Positions 49,068 through 62,327 of a DNA stretch of 64,000 nt are shown one piece after another; the stretch's first letter is position 1, and the number at the start of each line of letters is the position of its first letter. The notes beneath the pieces were generated by a model, which searched no databases, was not told the origin of the DNA, and saw only the letters and a program-made list of their open reading frames with translations. Origin of the DNA: Antitrichia curtipendula (lineage: Eukaryota > Streptophyta > Bryopsida > Hypnales > Leucodontaceae); assembly GCA_951230915.1 (NCBI GenBank), contig OX579635.1, forward strand, positions 11,532,001 to 11,596,000, in the 5' to 3' direction. The translations under genes and the position numbers were made by a program.

Positions 49068-49228
49068 TCAATGGGTTAACAATATAGTATTGAAAGTATA
49101 TTGTTGTAGTACTTAAAACAATATACTTTTTAATATAAATGCAATACTCCCATTGAAATTATATTGTTGCATTATTACTTGCAGTAATGCAACAATATAC
49201 TTTCAATACTATATTATTAACCCATTGA
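49068..49228. repeat. Hairpin with 39-bp arms and a nested hairpin
   Basis: Arms 49068-49106 and 49190-49228 are reverse complements with one mismatch (TCAATGGGTTAACAATATAG at the left outer edge). The 83-base interior holds parts of a second hairpin: ATTGTTGCATTA pairs with TAATGCAACAAT around 49163-49197, overlapping the right arm. It could be an inverted-repeat element or a small-RNA precursor. Confidence 0.75.
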
Positions 49229-50093
49229 AACAATATTGAAGCAATGAGGGATACTTTCCCGATATATCATTGAACAACATTCATCTTTCTTTCTATTGAT
49301 ATATTACACAATTTGTCTTGAAGCTACGATAATTGGATGAATTCACCATCCATTCATCATCCATCCAGTGGATGATCAAGCTCTTAGGACGTGGAGAACA
49401 CGTCAGATCGTCAGATTCCACGTAAGAATTGTCCTCCTCTACAAAAGTCTAGACATGATTGATATGAACCTACGAAGCCTTGAAATACTCTCGTCGGACA
49501 TGGCGACAGGCATTAGGGTTTGGAGCTCGCCGTGAGCCTCAAGCGTCGGCCTGCTCTATATGGATTGATTCGGGCTTCGACATTTCATTACTTTCGAAGT
49601 CTATAATCTCAACCTACAGAGATCACTGGAGCTTTTCAATTTCAAACGAAATTTTAATCGGTTGGATTGCACGAGTGAAGCGCTTCAACTCACGAATTTA
49701 AATTGAGGACTGTCGTTTTGAAGGAGGTTATTTGTGTCTGTTCCTGACACAGTTGGAATTTTTACGTTGGACTTCAGAGGTGTGTGCCTGCGAGGTTGTT
49801 CCCGATCGTTAGTGTTTTGAATTAAAGCAATGGCGTAGGACTTTGTGCTTCGGCACAGAATTTTACATGAGCAGTTTTCTAATCGACTATTGAATTTCTG
49901 GACGGAGCAACAGTAGGAATTTATGCTGGGAAAGGACTATTAGGTTAATTGTTTGGTGAGGCGCCGTGTGAAGTTGTTTAATTCCAGGAAAGACCTATTT
50001 GAACTGCATCTTAGTGCTTTTTGCAATCTTTCGTGCAGGCATTGAGACTCATCAAAAAAGCTGGTGAAAGATTCGCAGAGAATACAACCTGTG
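49229..50093 (+). other. RPAP2 upstream region and 5' UTR
   Basis: The composition changes from AT-rich repeat to mixed sequence at about 49330, consistent with a promoter and 5' UTR. A splice acceptor-like CTTTCGTGCAG ends at 50039, so a leader intron is likely. No core promoter element could be named. Confidence 0.4.
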
Positions 50094-53000
50094 ATGGCGG
50101 CGAATGATGAGACAGCCGCTCTTGCTGCCGCGGAGGCAGCGAAAGCGAGAAAGTTCAAGCGGTCGATGAAAGCGATGAAGTCTGCGGTGTTAGAGGTTCA
50201 GTTAATCTTGTATGAGGGGGTGAACACTGATGAACAGCTTCATGCTGCGGGGAGAATTCTGGCGCAGTCCGAGTATGGTGATGTGGTTGAGGAGAGACAC
50301 ATTGCCAAGGTGTGTGGCTACGCGCGGTGCGCTAATGTGCTTCCGGCTGAGACTCGAAAAGGTCGTTACAGGATTTCTCTCTCTGCGAAGAAAGTGTATG
50401 ATCTACAAGAATCACGCCACTTTTGCTCGCCTTCGTGCTTAATTGCTAGCAAGGACTTTGGAAACAAGCTGCCCCTCCAACGAGACCTCGTGGAGTCAAC
50501 TGAACGATTGATGGAGATTCTAGGTTTAGTTAGGGGTTTGCAGTACGAGGCTAGGTCGAATACTGTGAAGGAAAATGACATGCGAAAGACCCCTGCTAGA
50601 CCCAGAAATACGAAGCGTGGAAAGGTTCGACCAAAAGATACTAGAAATGCTCATCCGGCGAGCTCTGACCGAATTCGATCTCCAATCGAGGATCGAGGGC
50701 AATTGGAGAGCGGAATGGTGAGCGCAAATTTGCCCACCTTACCGACGGACTCAATTTTGGAAAATAGCAATCGCGTGGCAAGTCCTGGTCTTCATAATAT
50801 GGACAACTTGATTACACCTCAAATTGAAGAGAGCAATAGCACAGCCTCCAACTCTAGCTCTAGTTTTGAAAGTGTCCTGGTCATGCCTTCGACATCAGAA
50901 TCGGATGGTAAGGCTGCAGATACAAATATCAACAGCCCCTTGAATAGCCAGAAGTTGCGACCCGAGAAAGACTCCCTTTCTTCTACCTCTATCTCAAGCA
51001 CAGTGCAAACGAAGTTCGAGAAACTGAAGATTCAGGAGCGTGTTGGAGATCAGGAAGTCCTACCTATGTTCGACTATGGAGGCCCGTCAGATGCTATTGA
51101 AGGTTATGTCCCCTCAAGGTCACGTTGGGAGGCAGCCTCCCATACAGAACCGAGAACTCAGCTTAGGGTTTCTGGGAGGGCAAACTCGAATGGTGAGATC
51201 TCTATTACTATCCTGTGTTTTGGGTTCGCAACTATTAGGTTTGCGTTTTGTTAAACAGCAATTATGATATTTTGCAATTGGTTGTCTCTCACGTCTATTT
51301 GAAATCATCTATGAATATTCTTCTATTGCAATGATTTTTTCGAACTGAAGTTGGAATTAAATTGGACTCTTCCCTTATATTTTGTCGTTCCAGATCATGA
51401 TTCTAACTTGCGATTTCGGTTTTGCAATAGATGTAGCTTCGAGTAGCGGACTACGGGAAGATCAACGCGTGAATATCAGTACTGAAAATAAAAGTACCGA
51501 AAAGGTGGCCAGTAATGTATTGAGAGAAGAGGTTCAGAGGTCGGAAAGTTTATCTAGAAGCCAACAGAAAAGAGTGAAAGTTGTCAAGGAGTGGGAAGAC
51601 TTGGTTTCTGGAAGTCCTCAAGCCGGTCCAGCTAAAATGTGCATCACAGAGGTGGACGGTGAAACCAGTATATCAGAATCTGTTGACGAGTGGAATGTTG
51701 GGGATTCTGCTGGACCTCTCAGCAGCAGCAGCTCGAAAAGTAAAGGTACTGCTTGAGTCTGGTGCTTATTTTCTTTCGCACCCTTTGCTTAGGGCCTGGC
51801 GTTGTTATTTTTCTTCAAGCATTGTAACTCAATCATTACGATCAGTATTTTCTTCTCCAATCTTATGATGCTTATGTGAAGTGACGAAATGAAGTTCTAC
51901 TAGTAGTCTTGATGCCTTCTAATGCCTGCCTCTCTTTGTGAGTTGGAGTAACCTTTTTATATTTATTACATCCCATTAAATTCTTACACTAAATCTTGTG
52001 TACACATAATGCTGTGTGATTTCCGTAGAATAGGTTTGACCTCTTAGGGTCTGAGTTAAATAATAGGAAGTCTACTTTGGTAGCTCATAGTCAATTATAG
52101 GAGCGTTCAAAAATGTAGGGCATGATATTATTCTATCTATTGCTATATATTGCTAGCTTCCTAAATGATACATTTTAACACTTACAGAGCTGGAAGTTAG
52201 GCACGTAGGGGTTAATCAGAATTCACATCGAAAGATGTCTAGCGTGGGTGCTTGGGAGTATGTGCTTATGCATATGCTGTCAATTTAAACTTCCGGTTTT
52301 CATTGTGCTTCCAGACTTCCAAGGAAAATCCTCAAACCTGAAGCCAGCTTTGAAGAAGATGTCCAAGGTGAAAAGTAATGTACGTAGTGTAGCGTGGGCT
52401 GATCAAAATAGGTTTGATTCGGCCTCTGGTATTGGAAAGACAGAATCGAAAGAGAGAGCTTCCAGCGCAAATGGGGATGAGAAGGTAAGACAAATCTGAT
52501 CCTTATTCCATGAGTTAATTTCAGCTTTTGTAATATGAATCCTGTTTTTCTTTGGTGTAAGTTGGTCTTTAATACCTCTAAAACTTGTTGATTGGTTGAT
52601 TTTTTAGCCTGAGTTTTTGATTGGGACCGTCCATGTTTTTTCGTTAATTATTGTGGATGAAATTGTAGTCTATTCAAAGTGGAGAAAAGAGTGGAACTGG
52701 GTGTGATGTTTCGTGGTTTCTGTTTACTTTAATGCTCAAGCCAGACTGTACCTCAGACTACTTGTTCTTCACTGTTCTGCTGCAGGGTTCCGAGGATGTA
52801 ATTGTAATAGAGAAGAAAATAGAGTCTATGAAGCTGGAGGAACAGCAACGATCACAAACAAGATTGTCAGAGCCTACTTTGGATTTAGCCATGGCTGCGA
52901 GGTTGGCATCGGCTGAAGCCATAGCCACTGCATTGACTGAAGCAGCGACGTCTGCTGCTGCTGGAGAGGTCGACGGTAGTGAAGCTGGTAAAGCCGAATC

Positions 53001-54738
53001 ATATCTCATTGCTTAATATATTGCTTTTTGATTGTATGGTCTATTAGGCGGTGTTTTGATGGTCAAACTCCTAATTGTTGCAGTTGTCCAAGCCGGAATA
53101 TCCATTCTTTCTGCTACCCACAATGCCTATCCCGCATATTCAGATCTTCCTCACGAAGCACAAGATGAATCTGGTGAAACTCTAGAGTCCATGAAGAACA
53201 GTGCACTCGATGAAGATGAACTTTTTGCGAAAGCTGCACAAGCCCGAGAAGAAATGAGGCGATTGAAAATGCCAAGGAATTATGGTGAAATCATGGAGAA
53301 AGAGGGATTTGAGAATGGTGATGTCATTGATGACTTCAAGTCAATGGCCAACGAAGATGATGATGACGATGACGAAGATGAAGATGAAGACGTTGCTGAC
53401 GATGTCAATGTCGATGGCGCTGATGCAGAGGAGGAAGACGATGATTGTTTTGATGATGATAACGGAGGTTTCGAAGGTGCTCGTGAGGTTGGGTTTACGG
53501 CACCGCCGAAAGGCTTCAAAGCTGAGGTCAATCTCGCAGCGTACAAATTTGGATGGGGCTTATCAATACCATTCAGGCTCTATTTCAATTAGATTTATTT
53601 GTTTCCTATTTATCTTTTCAAGTCAATTGTTGGCATAGATGTGGAGAATTTCCGTAGATATCATCAAGAATCTTTGCCGTCTGTTGTGACCAACGATTCA
53701 TCGCTGTTGCTTGATTGACTTACTGGTGTGCTTTTGCAATCTACATGCTTTAAGCCCTCTCGGGAACTATTGCTTTTATTAATCATCTCAATCTAATATT
53801 TTGAATTGTTGGTCCTGTTTCAGGTGTCCATGTTTGGGACAATGTTTATGGCGGTAGAAACTTGGATCTCTGCTTCTGCGGTGGCTCACATCTATGGAAA
53901 GGACCCTCATCAGGAAGATGGTTACTTGTCTGTGAATGGGAGGGAGTATTCCCGACACACTTTTATTGGCGATGGTGTTTCTGCTGAGATCTTGCGTACC
54001 TTCTCGCTCTGTGTTTCTCGAGCACTCCCTGAAGTCATCCGTGCTCTCCGTATCTCTGTTCCTTTGTCGACATTGGAATTGGCCTTGGTAAAGTTTACCT
54101 TTCCTCTGCACTACTCGACTTGGTTTTTATCTTAGTGCCAATGTTCCTGCATCTACATCTGGGTTTCCATCCCTTCTTCAATGTCTGCATAGTAAGGCTA
54201 ATCGGGTAATCAAACCATCTTATTTGAACCTGATTGATCTGCATGACAACGGCAATTACACAGGGTCGTTTAATCAAGACAATGAGTTTTGTTGAGGCAT
54301 TGCCGCCATTTGGAACCAAACAGTGGCGAATGCTGGTGATTCTCCTATTGGATGCCCTGTCTATTCATCGGATTCCACGGTTGGGAGTGTACTTTTCCAA
54401 CAATCGAACAATGCTGCGACAGGTATTTTATTTGATGAACTTCTCGTTCATTGATTTCTTTTGCTGTAACCTCCTAGAAATCCATTTCTTGTTTGTCGTT
54501 GCTGGCCTCTTAATATTGCTGAGGTTAGTGCATCTTATAGTCAAGTGAATGTGAGCACAGCTTTAGGAAAATTTCTCCTGTGTTCGTAATGTGCAATGAA
54601 TGGGCCTGGGATAAATACCATTTATTTGAACAGGTGCTGGATTCCACGGGAACAAGTGAAGCAGAGTATGATGTTTTTCGTGACGTGGTACTTCCGTTGG
54701 GTCGGTCGCCAACTTTCGCAACACGCAGTGGTGGTTGA
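50094..54738 (+). CDS. RPAP2: RPAP2/RTR1-type RNA polymerase II CTD phosphatase homologue (plant RIMA), 8 exons
   Basis: Exons: 50094-51192, 51431-51745, 52315-52484, 52786-52987, 53084-53526, 53824-54087, 54264-54422, 54634-54738; 918 residues. The RTR1 zinc module lies at about 30-125, with CGYARC (Cys74, Cys79) and HFCSPSC (Cys111, Cys115), the CX4C...CX3C pattern of the family. A long Ser/Asn-rich linker follows, then VRSVAWAD near 495, an Ala-rich helix near 570-590 and a strongly acidic run near 684-730. The plant-type C-terminal part (FGTMFMAVETWISASAVAHI through GVYFSNNRTMLRQ) is conserved. Yeast and human members act on Ser5-phosphorylated RNA polymerase II tails and help Pol II assembly or nuclear import; the Arabidopsis homologue partners MINIYO. 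The donor at 53527 (GTCAAT) is weak, but it gives the only in-frame join to the conserved C-terminal exon. ATG 50094 is the first after an in-frame TGA. The acceptor at 50039 suggests a 5'-UTR intron whose donor I could not fix. Confidence 0.9.
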
Positions 54739-56167
54739 CTTATCATTCTGGCAAGGGTTTTTTCACATCAAGAAGGCATTTGTGTACGTTACGAAGGGGA
54801 TGATGGTTTGGACTCTATTCAACCTTCAAAGTCCGCTGTGGCAATTCCTGCTTTTTAAGCGGTAATTCATTTATGAGGAATACTTCTTATTGGTCTAAGG
54901 AAAACAGATGTTACTTACCGGTGCCAAGTAGACGAGCGAGTGCAGTGTTATGACGTCATAGAGATCTGCTTTTCAGGCGAAAGACGTGGCTCCACGGGGT
55001 CCAAGTAATTTTGATTATTCTCATGACTCGTTTCTGCTTCCTCCTGGGCCTACATGTAAAATGGTTCGGCCTCTGCAGAGTATATTGTACTCTCCATTGT
55101 ACGTCGCATAAGAAATTCTATACTGAAGCTACCACTCAAGGATTTGAAAAGTTCGGTGCAATTTTATGCAAATATCTCTGGCTTTGTTTTATTGTTACAT
55201 GATCTCGATTTGCAAGTACAGTTTCAAATATACTGTACAATGTGGTACTGGTAATCACCATTTTACGTGTTACACGTGATTTTATTCCATGTAAGTACAG
55301 TGGAAGTGGTATGCAGTATGACCCCACAGAATATCATTTTCGCCTTTATAGGAACAATGAATGATGAAGGTTTTTTGTACATTGGCATAGACAAATAGAT
55401 GCTTGTGAACTAACATGCAAGTGGTACAATGAGTTGCATGCAAATTTTCAAAGTTATTCCAGGCACTAAAAAACATATTCATAATATTAAAAAAATCTAC
55501 TTCCATGTGAAAAAATTCTCATTCTTAGTTTTAGGAATTTGAGTGCAGATTCTCTTAGATATCATTCAGCAGAGTAGAGATTCTCTTAGATATCATTCAC
55601 GGAATTTCGACTGTAGAAGGCATATAGTCACTATCAGGCAACAAGCAACCTTCACGGTACTAATTATGTCATAGAAAGAACATCACCTTCAAATTCTGAC
55701 TGATGCAAACTTACATAAAATTGCACCCAACTTTATAAATCCTGCTTCTAAAATATACTTTCCAACTCTGCATACGATTGTAACTCAAATAGATATGATA
55801 AGTGAAAAATGAACTTGAATATCATTAATTCTTGTAATAGATCGTCCCCTATTTCTTTTCAGGCCCACGACATAGAGTTGGGAAACTACCATTCACGTTG
55901 CACCCATTTCTCTCGATTTTCAACAGAAGAACAGCTAATATTGTCCGTCAAAGTGAAGTGCTTCAACTCGTGAAGCTTGATGTCCATCTTCAACGTAATA
56001 AAGTGGACGTGTACATGCTTTGCTGCCGGAGACCATAATCGATTTGCTCGTTACTCTAAGAGCGTTCACAAACGACAATGAATTCCACCATAGGCAGTAT
56101 AGACAGAATCTATATCCAACTTCACCAGTGAAATTAAACTAGCCATTGATTGAATAGTTGTCTACAA
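54739..56167. other. Convergent intergenic region between RPAP2 and CCT4
   Basis: About 1.4 kb holding the 3' UTRs of two genes that run toward each other. ORFs here are short and lack domains. A tandem AGATTCTCTTAGATATCATTC word occurs near 55549 and 55578. Confidence 0.45.
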
Positions 56168-59100
56168 TTACCGGGTGGAAACGATATCGTCAATCTTCAA
56201 AATCATGCGTACACATTCTGTCGCTAATGAAAGTGCACTAGTGCTCACGAGCAATGGCTGAACAACGTTTTCTTCCAAAATATTGGTAATTTGTCCCTTA
56301 CGCACGTTGATGCCCGTGTTTGCCTGTAATTTCCATAATTCATGTGAATTCTTAATCACCGAAGTTACATAAACAAACCAGCACAAGATGTCAAAATATA
56401 CAGGCGTATTATGAAAATTCTGAATGAGAAAACATACCTCGCCATTGGCATGTCGATTGCGAAGCTCGGTCACTATGGCTATAGGGTTCAGACCAGCATT
56501 TTCCGCTAATGTGAACGGAATCACCTACAAAATCAAATTGCAGGGATTGAGAAATATAAGCAAAACCTCAAAATTAGCAGACCAGGAGTCAGGAACAGCA
56601 TTAATCAGATTAAAATCTCAGAGGAAAGATTCCTCAAAACTATCAGAAGTCAGCAAAGGGTTACAATAAAACAGATGAAAATTTGTTAACAAACTCCAAG
56701 AGGAACTTTTGAATCTGTGCTGAACATGAAAAATGTAGGGAAGGCAGAATAACAATCACCTCCATCGCATCAGCAAAAGCGCGCACACAGTAGCTTTCCA
56801 TGCCATGCAATGATCTGGACCATATACCCAATTGCCTGGATACCTCAATCTCAGGTGCACCACCGCCTGTGCAAACCAAAATTATTAGTCTACTTGAGAG
56901 GACGCAGTCCTTCCTATGAAAGACTTTATAGAGTCAACTGCATACTTCCAGAACAAATTCTCTACAAAGTAAAGGAAATACGAAGTACAAGAAATGTTAT
57001 AATGACCGAGGAAGGTACCTGCAATCAGGAAACGCTCATGAACCAGACACCTGATAACACACAATGCATCGTGCAGGCTCCGCGCTGCCTCATCAAGTAC
57101 CTGACGCAAAAAAATTAGGTGATTAGAAAGGGAATATAAGCGAAGGCGATATCCTACTTAACATTCCTGAACTTTACATCCCGAATTTGCGAAATAAATA
57201 AATTAGAATCGATGTCATACCAAAGCATTTGAGCCACGAACGATGATTGAAACTGTGCGTCCCATATTCTTAATCCCAGTCACCTTCACAACCTAAAATT
57301 TTCGGAATAAAGTCAAGAAATAGAGAAAATTCAGTTGGTCAGCATTAACAGACACACGTATCTTACATCAGCAAGATACTCTTCAAAACGATTCTACAGA
57401 TACATAAACAGACTTTACAAGGACCAACAAAGTCAATAACTCCTAACCAAACACAAGCAACTAAGGAAAGAGAATAAAATTTTACAGAAGAAACAGTCAT
57501 ACGACAAGTAAAGCTAAGTAGATTACTGTCATAGCTAACCAAGACCTGAAATGAGTAATAATTTAAACGCCATGTGTGCCACACATTAAAACAGAAGTTA
57601 TAAGGATATGAGAATTACCCGGCCATTACCAACAGATACCTCCTCAACCAGGTCAGCATGTCCAAGCTTTTCAGCACGAAAGTGTTCAATGTTTGCAATA
57701 GGAAGACAATTCAAGGTTTTGCTAATGAACTCAATGTCTTCTCGCTCCACATCTTTGATAACAAGAATCTTTGCCTTGGCAAGGTAATGTAACGACAGGT
57801 CTGTTACTGCATCTCGCAATATACTCTTCTGTACCAACAAGACATTGCAGCCTGTTGCCCGGATCTTCTGAATCATACCTAAGATGTAGTTCCTCTCCTC
57901 CTTGAGGATCCTGTCCATCTACAAATATAGATATAGTTTCGACAAAAAAGATGTCGTTAGAAGCAAAACAACAGCAAGATTAAAATATTTGAAGGATCCA
58001 TGAAAAAAACTGTCGGCAAAAAAACTTACTTGCGTATAATCGGACACGACAACACTCTGCTCGATATCAGTTTTGGGAGGAGAAATCTGAAATTGAATCA
58101 AAGCGATCTTTGCATTTTCTATGCGTGTTGGTCCACCAGCTGTATGACTCGCTTTGTGGTCGAATACAAGGCCCTTCACCATCTCCGTATCATCAACCTA
58201 TCAAACAAATAAATGTCAGATTACTTAGGATAGAAACTACGATTTCAAATCAGATAGTAACAAGTCAAAAATAGAAGTCAAAGGAAATAGGGTACGCAAA
58301 GTCTTTAAAAACTTACCGTTCCCCCTAGCTTCCTCAAAACTTTAATATCTTGAAGGTCGACACTGTCGGGCCGATCAAGATCACGCACATTAAGCACTGC
58401 ATCGACTGCCAACGGTGCGAGCAGGGATGAATATTGGCTGACAACCTGCATGCACTCCGCTGAGTCCGGGGGAGGATGACTTACATCGCAACACAGCAAG
58501 TAACCCCTAAAGGACCACGAAAACCAATTTGGGTTTCAAAAAAATTAAGCAGCTTTGAGTAGGGTATACGGGGACTTTCTTTAGTCCAATTTTATGCATT
58601 TTTTGAGGAACAGATGCAATGTGCTTCACTGATTCTGCTGATATAAAACAGGTCCCATCTGAATTGTATCTTTCACAAATATAATCAACTGAAATGGCCA
58701 TCTTAAAACCACGAATCCTTGGCCTATTTGGGGTAAAATCAAAAAACAGTTCGATACTAGACAGTGTTTAACCCTTGAATCAACATAAAGTCAGAAGCAC
58801 AGATGGCGGAACGAATGCATCATTTGAGCTTATACCTTACTGTTTAGGGAAGTGCTTGCAATTTTAACAAGCTGGTCGTGATCAGTAAGACCCACTGGTA
58901 TCGCCATAGATTTAATGACCTGCAATGCAAAACATCAAATCAGCAGAGTGCGTGGATAAATTTTAATGTCGAATCACTCACTATTTCTAAGCTAGATACA
59001 GAATAAAATCTTTGCATCTGCTTTCGAAAGGCCATCTATCACAGAGGAGAAGCTGGAAAATGGGGAGGTAATTGAGTAGCTGCGTCTAACAACGGTTTCA

Positions 59101-60290
59101 CGCGTGACTACTGAAGAAAAAGCCAGGTACCTAATCTCACCTCAACAGCTTTCTCAGAGGCCTTATGAAGCGCCTCTGAGATTGTGGTGGGATGAACACC
59201 TTTGCCCAGAAGATTCAAACACTGCTTCAACAAAGCTCCTGCTAATACGACAACTGCAGAGTGGAAACACCAACACGTATCAGCAAGAGAGCATGGTCAT
59301 CTGATTTCCCTGCTTAACCCCCAAAGGCCTCTATCCTCCTCCTGTTTTGAAGATTTGCAGTAACCCCTCACCAAATGCAACTTGAAGGAATAATCTGGAG
59401 TCGATCTATGAAAATAAGTTGTAGGTTGTTAATTCTAAATTGTATCTGTTTAAAGGTCAAATCTACCATTTCTATCACCAATATTTTGATATATAATCTT
59501 GAACTTGAAATTCAAAATTCCTCTCAAAAATGAGCAGAAAAAATGTATTGACATTTTTTGAGGAAATCATTTGGAAAAGGTTTGGAATGTGCGGTGAATT
59601 TTTAGAATTCATTGTTGCTTGAACCTATGAAATCATTTTCCGAAGGTCACTTTTGAACTCAGTCAAAATTTCACATCCTTCTTTTCCCATAGTTCCAGTG
59701 AAAATTCCAATATTGTCCGATATATGACCATAAAATAGTAAAGTAACCTCGCGAAGCTCTTTTCAAAATTCTTTTTGGCATTGAACAAATCTCCCAGCTG
59801 TGAGTAATAAATGTTTGAGCCTTTACGGCTCAATTGAACTCCAGCGTTGTCACATCTGTAACCGCCAATCGAGTCAATTGAACTGCAAATAATGAGGTAC
59901 CTGTGGTAGTCCCGTCTCCAGCAACAATGTCTTGTGATTTCGATAGTTCAACCAACATCTTAGCTGCGGGCTGCACGACTTCCATCTACATTCCAAAAAC
60001 CAGACAGACAATAAATACATGCTCTCACCATTACCAGGTAACTTAAAAATGCGAAAAACTCAGAAGCGCGAGCGTACCTTGTCAAGAATGGTGGCCCCGT
60101 CGTTGGTGATAATCACATCCCCGGTAGCAGAGGACAACATCTTGTCCATGCCGCGAGGGCCCAAGCTGGTGCGCACAGCATCGGCGACAGCCTTGGCTGC
60201 CACCATATTGACTTGGCGGATGTCATCTTTCCGCTTCGTGTCCACGTACGTCTCAGTATTGCTTCGCGCCTTCGTTGCAGGACCTGGCAT
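56168..60290 (-). CDS. CCT4: T-complex protein 1 subunit delta (chaperonin CCT4), 12 exons
   Basis: Exons in plus coordinates, in transcript order: 60078-60290, 59901-59985, 59141-59253, 58836-58919, 58317-58445, 58030-58197, 57619-57918, 57221-57292, 57019-57100, 56760-56866, 56438-56524, 56168-56323; 531 residues, the usual CCT length. Group II chaperonin signatures are intact: [11 protein letters not shown] (about 41-51), TNDGATIL (about 62-69), the ATP-binding GDGTT (about 94-98) and GGAPE with its preceding Gly split across a junction. Subunit-specific segments such as [20 protein letters not shown] and [16 protein letters not shown] identify delta rather than another CCT subunit. CCT4 is one of eight subunits in each ring of the cytosolic TRiC/CCT complex, which folds actin, tubulin and WD-repeat proteins. 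The gene is convergent with RPAP2. The introns at 58446-58835 and 59254-59900 carry repeat-like insertions. Confidence 0.96.
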
Positions 60291-62327
60291 TGTGGAATTG
60301 TTGAACCAGAATGCAAGAATTATGCAAACGAGAGGCGATTCTAAAGACGATGCACCATAGCCATTGTGAGTCTGCGAGAGTGAAAGCTTCGTGAAGAGCT
60401 CAGGATACCCTAATCCGATTAAACTCTCTTCGTCTTTCTAGTTCTCTGGCTCTGCAACTGAACATTTGCCGGGCCACATAATTTTGAAGCCCACTGTGGG
60501 ATACCGGTATTCAAGTATACTGAATCCGGTGGTTAGGGGCCGGTAAAAAAATAATTCCAAAAATGGACGCCAAAATTTTTGGATATCAATTTTGCAAAAA
60601 AATAATTTTTTGTGTGGAGAAAAAAAAATATTGTGGAAAATTAATAAAATATTTCTAATTTTTGACAAATTAAATAATTATTCAAAAGAGAATGTTGAAC
60701 TTGTCTCCTACGTATGGTATATATAAGTTTATATTTTATAAATTTAAGTTATTGCATGAGCCTACATGTTGCCAATATTTTTTGGCACTTCAAGTAATGC
60801 TAAAGGAATGTTGGTCTTTTTTGTGTCTCAAAGTTGAAGGAAAAAATTATTTGAAATCCATTGAATTTATAAAGAAGTCAATTTAGAATAGATTGCGAGA
60901 ATTATTTTTTGTTTGTCAATCCAATTATAACATTGTTAAAAAAGAATTAATACAATCTAGGCTGAAAATTAGAAGAGGGGTCAAAATGAAGGGCAACATT
61001 TCATAACTTAGTATTTCTCAATGGAAAAAAAATAACAACACAACAAGGATAGAGGATAGAGCCACTTTAAAGTTTGGAAAATCAACCCCAATGTATCCCC
61101 TGCCATCCCCAAATTCCTTATTAAGTTTGCAACCTTATTTAGTATGTACTCTCCAAATGCCACAAAAAAACAAGATCCTTGCTTTAGAGTTGGATGAATT
61201 GGTTTGCATTGGGTCCTCACTTTTGGCAAGAAGGTCAAAGCAATGGAGGGCTTAAGACATGATTGTTTTATTTAAGCCTTGGGCATATGCAGCAGTCTTC
61301 AATTTAGAATGCTCTTTTAATCTTTGGTTTACTCTTAGAACCCAACTAAAATAATCTTAAATTTTTAGCAATGAAGCTAGGAAAATTTTATGGTCTCAAC
61401 CAATTGGAGTGTGCAATTTTTTTGTATTTTCTTGTCTTGTCTCAAAGTACAAAGTCCCATTAAATTTCATTATTACATTTCAAGATCATTTATTGGCACT
61501 TTATTTCATTAAAAAATTTATGCAATTTGCCCTAAAGATCATTTACTGGCACCTATTTCATTACCATTGTTTTTGCCATATATAAAAAAATAACATTTTA
61601 AATCATTTTTGAAAGTGAGTTCAATGTTTTTCTATTAGTGAATCCTTTTGGTTTGATATTTATTATAATCTTGGAAATATATGTAAAACAAAAAATAAAA
61701 TGAATACGATGATAATTAATTTAACAAAATATAAAAAGTCATTTATGCTAGGATGCTATTTAAACTTCTTTTACCTACTCGTATTGATTAAGATTGGTTT
61801 TCAAAAGACATACTACCTTGGTCATTACAAAATGAAGGTTGAAGAGTGATAAAGTGAGTAATTTGACTAGTTTCATATGAAATTAGTATGCAAATGTAGA
61901 CAAAATGTTGAACTTATCAAGAAATAAGCAAAGCATATACTTTTGTTTATTTCAATGTAAAGTCAATGCAACAAACCCAAAATATTCTTACAATTATAGA
62001 ATTTAAAGTTGCACAAATTACTTAGGAATTTTGAAACTTAAAATCAAATTTTGAAAAGTATGTTTTCTAGTTCTTTAAACATTTCTTGTAGAAATAAAAT
62101 AAAACATTTGAAAAACTACTTACTTATTAATTTTAATAGTCAAAAGGTAAATTTACATAACACAAAGTAAATTTTTTTTTCTATCAACTTTATTCCACAA
62201 AAGTCAACAAGCCATTCATTGGTTGCTACATCAAATGACAAAGGAATTTTTATTAATTTCCAAGAGTGGATAGAGAAAATAGAGACAAATGTACATTCAT
62301 GATTCATCTACTTGATTTCGTCTTTTA
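60291..62327. other. CCT4 promoter region, then AT-rich DNA without genes
   Basis: The first roughly 190 bases have mixed composition and should contain the CCT4 5' UTR and promoter. From about 60540 the DNA becomes AT-rich with poly-A and poly-T runs, and no gene or RNA was seen. Confidence 0.4.

Noticed and set aside
53280..53546. Ser-rich minus-strand frame
   Set aside because: It is the antisense shadow of the Asp/Glu run in the RPAP2 exon.
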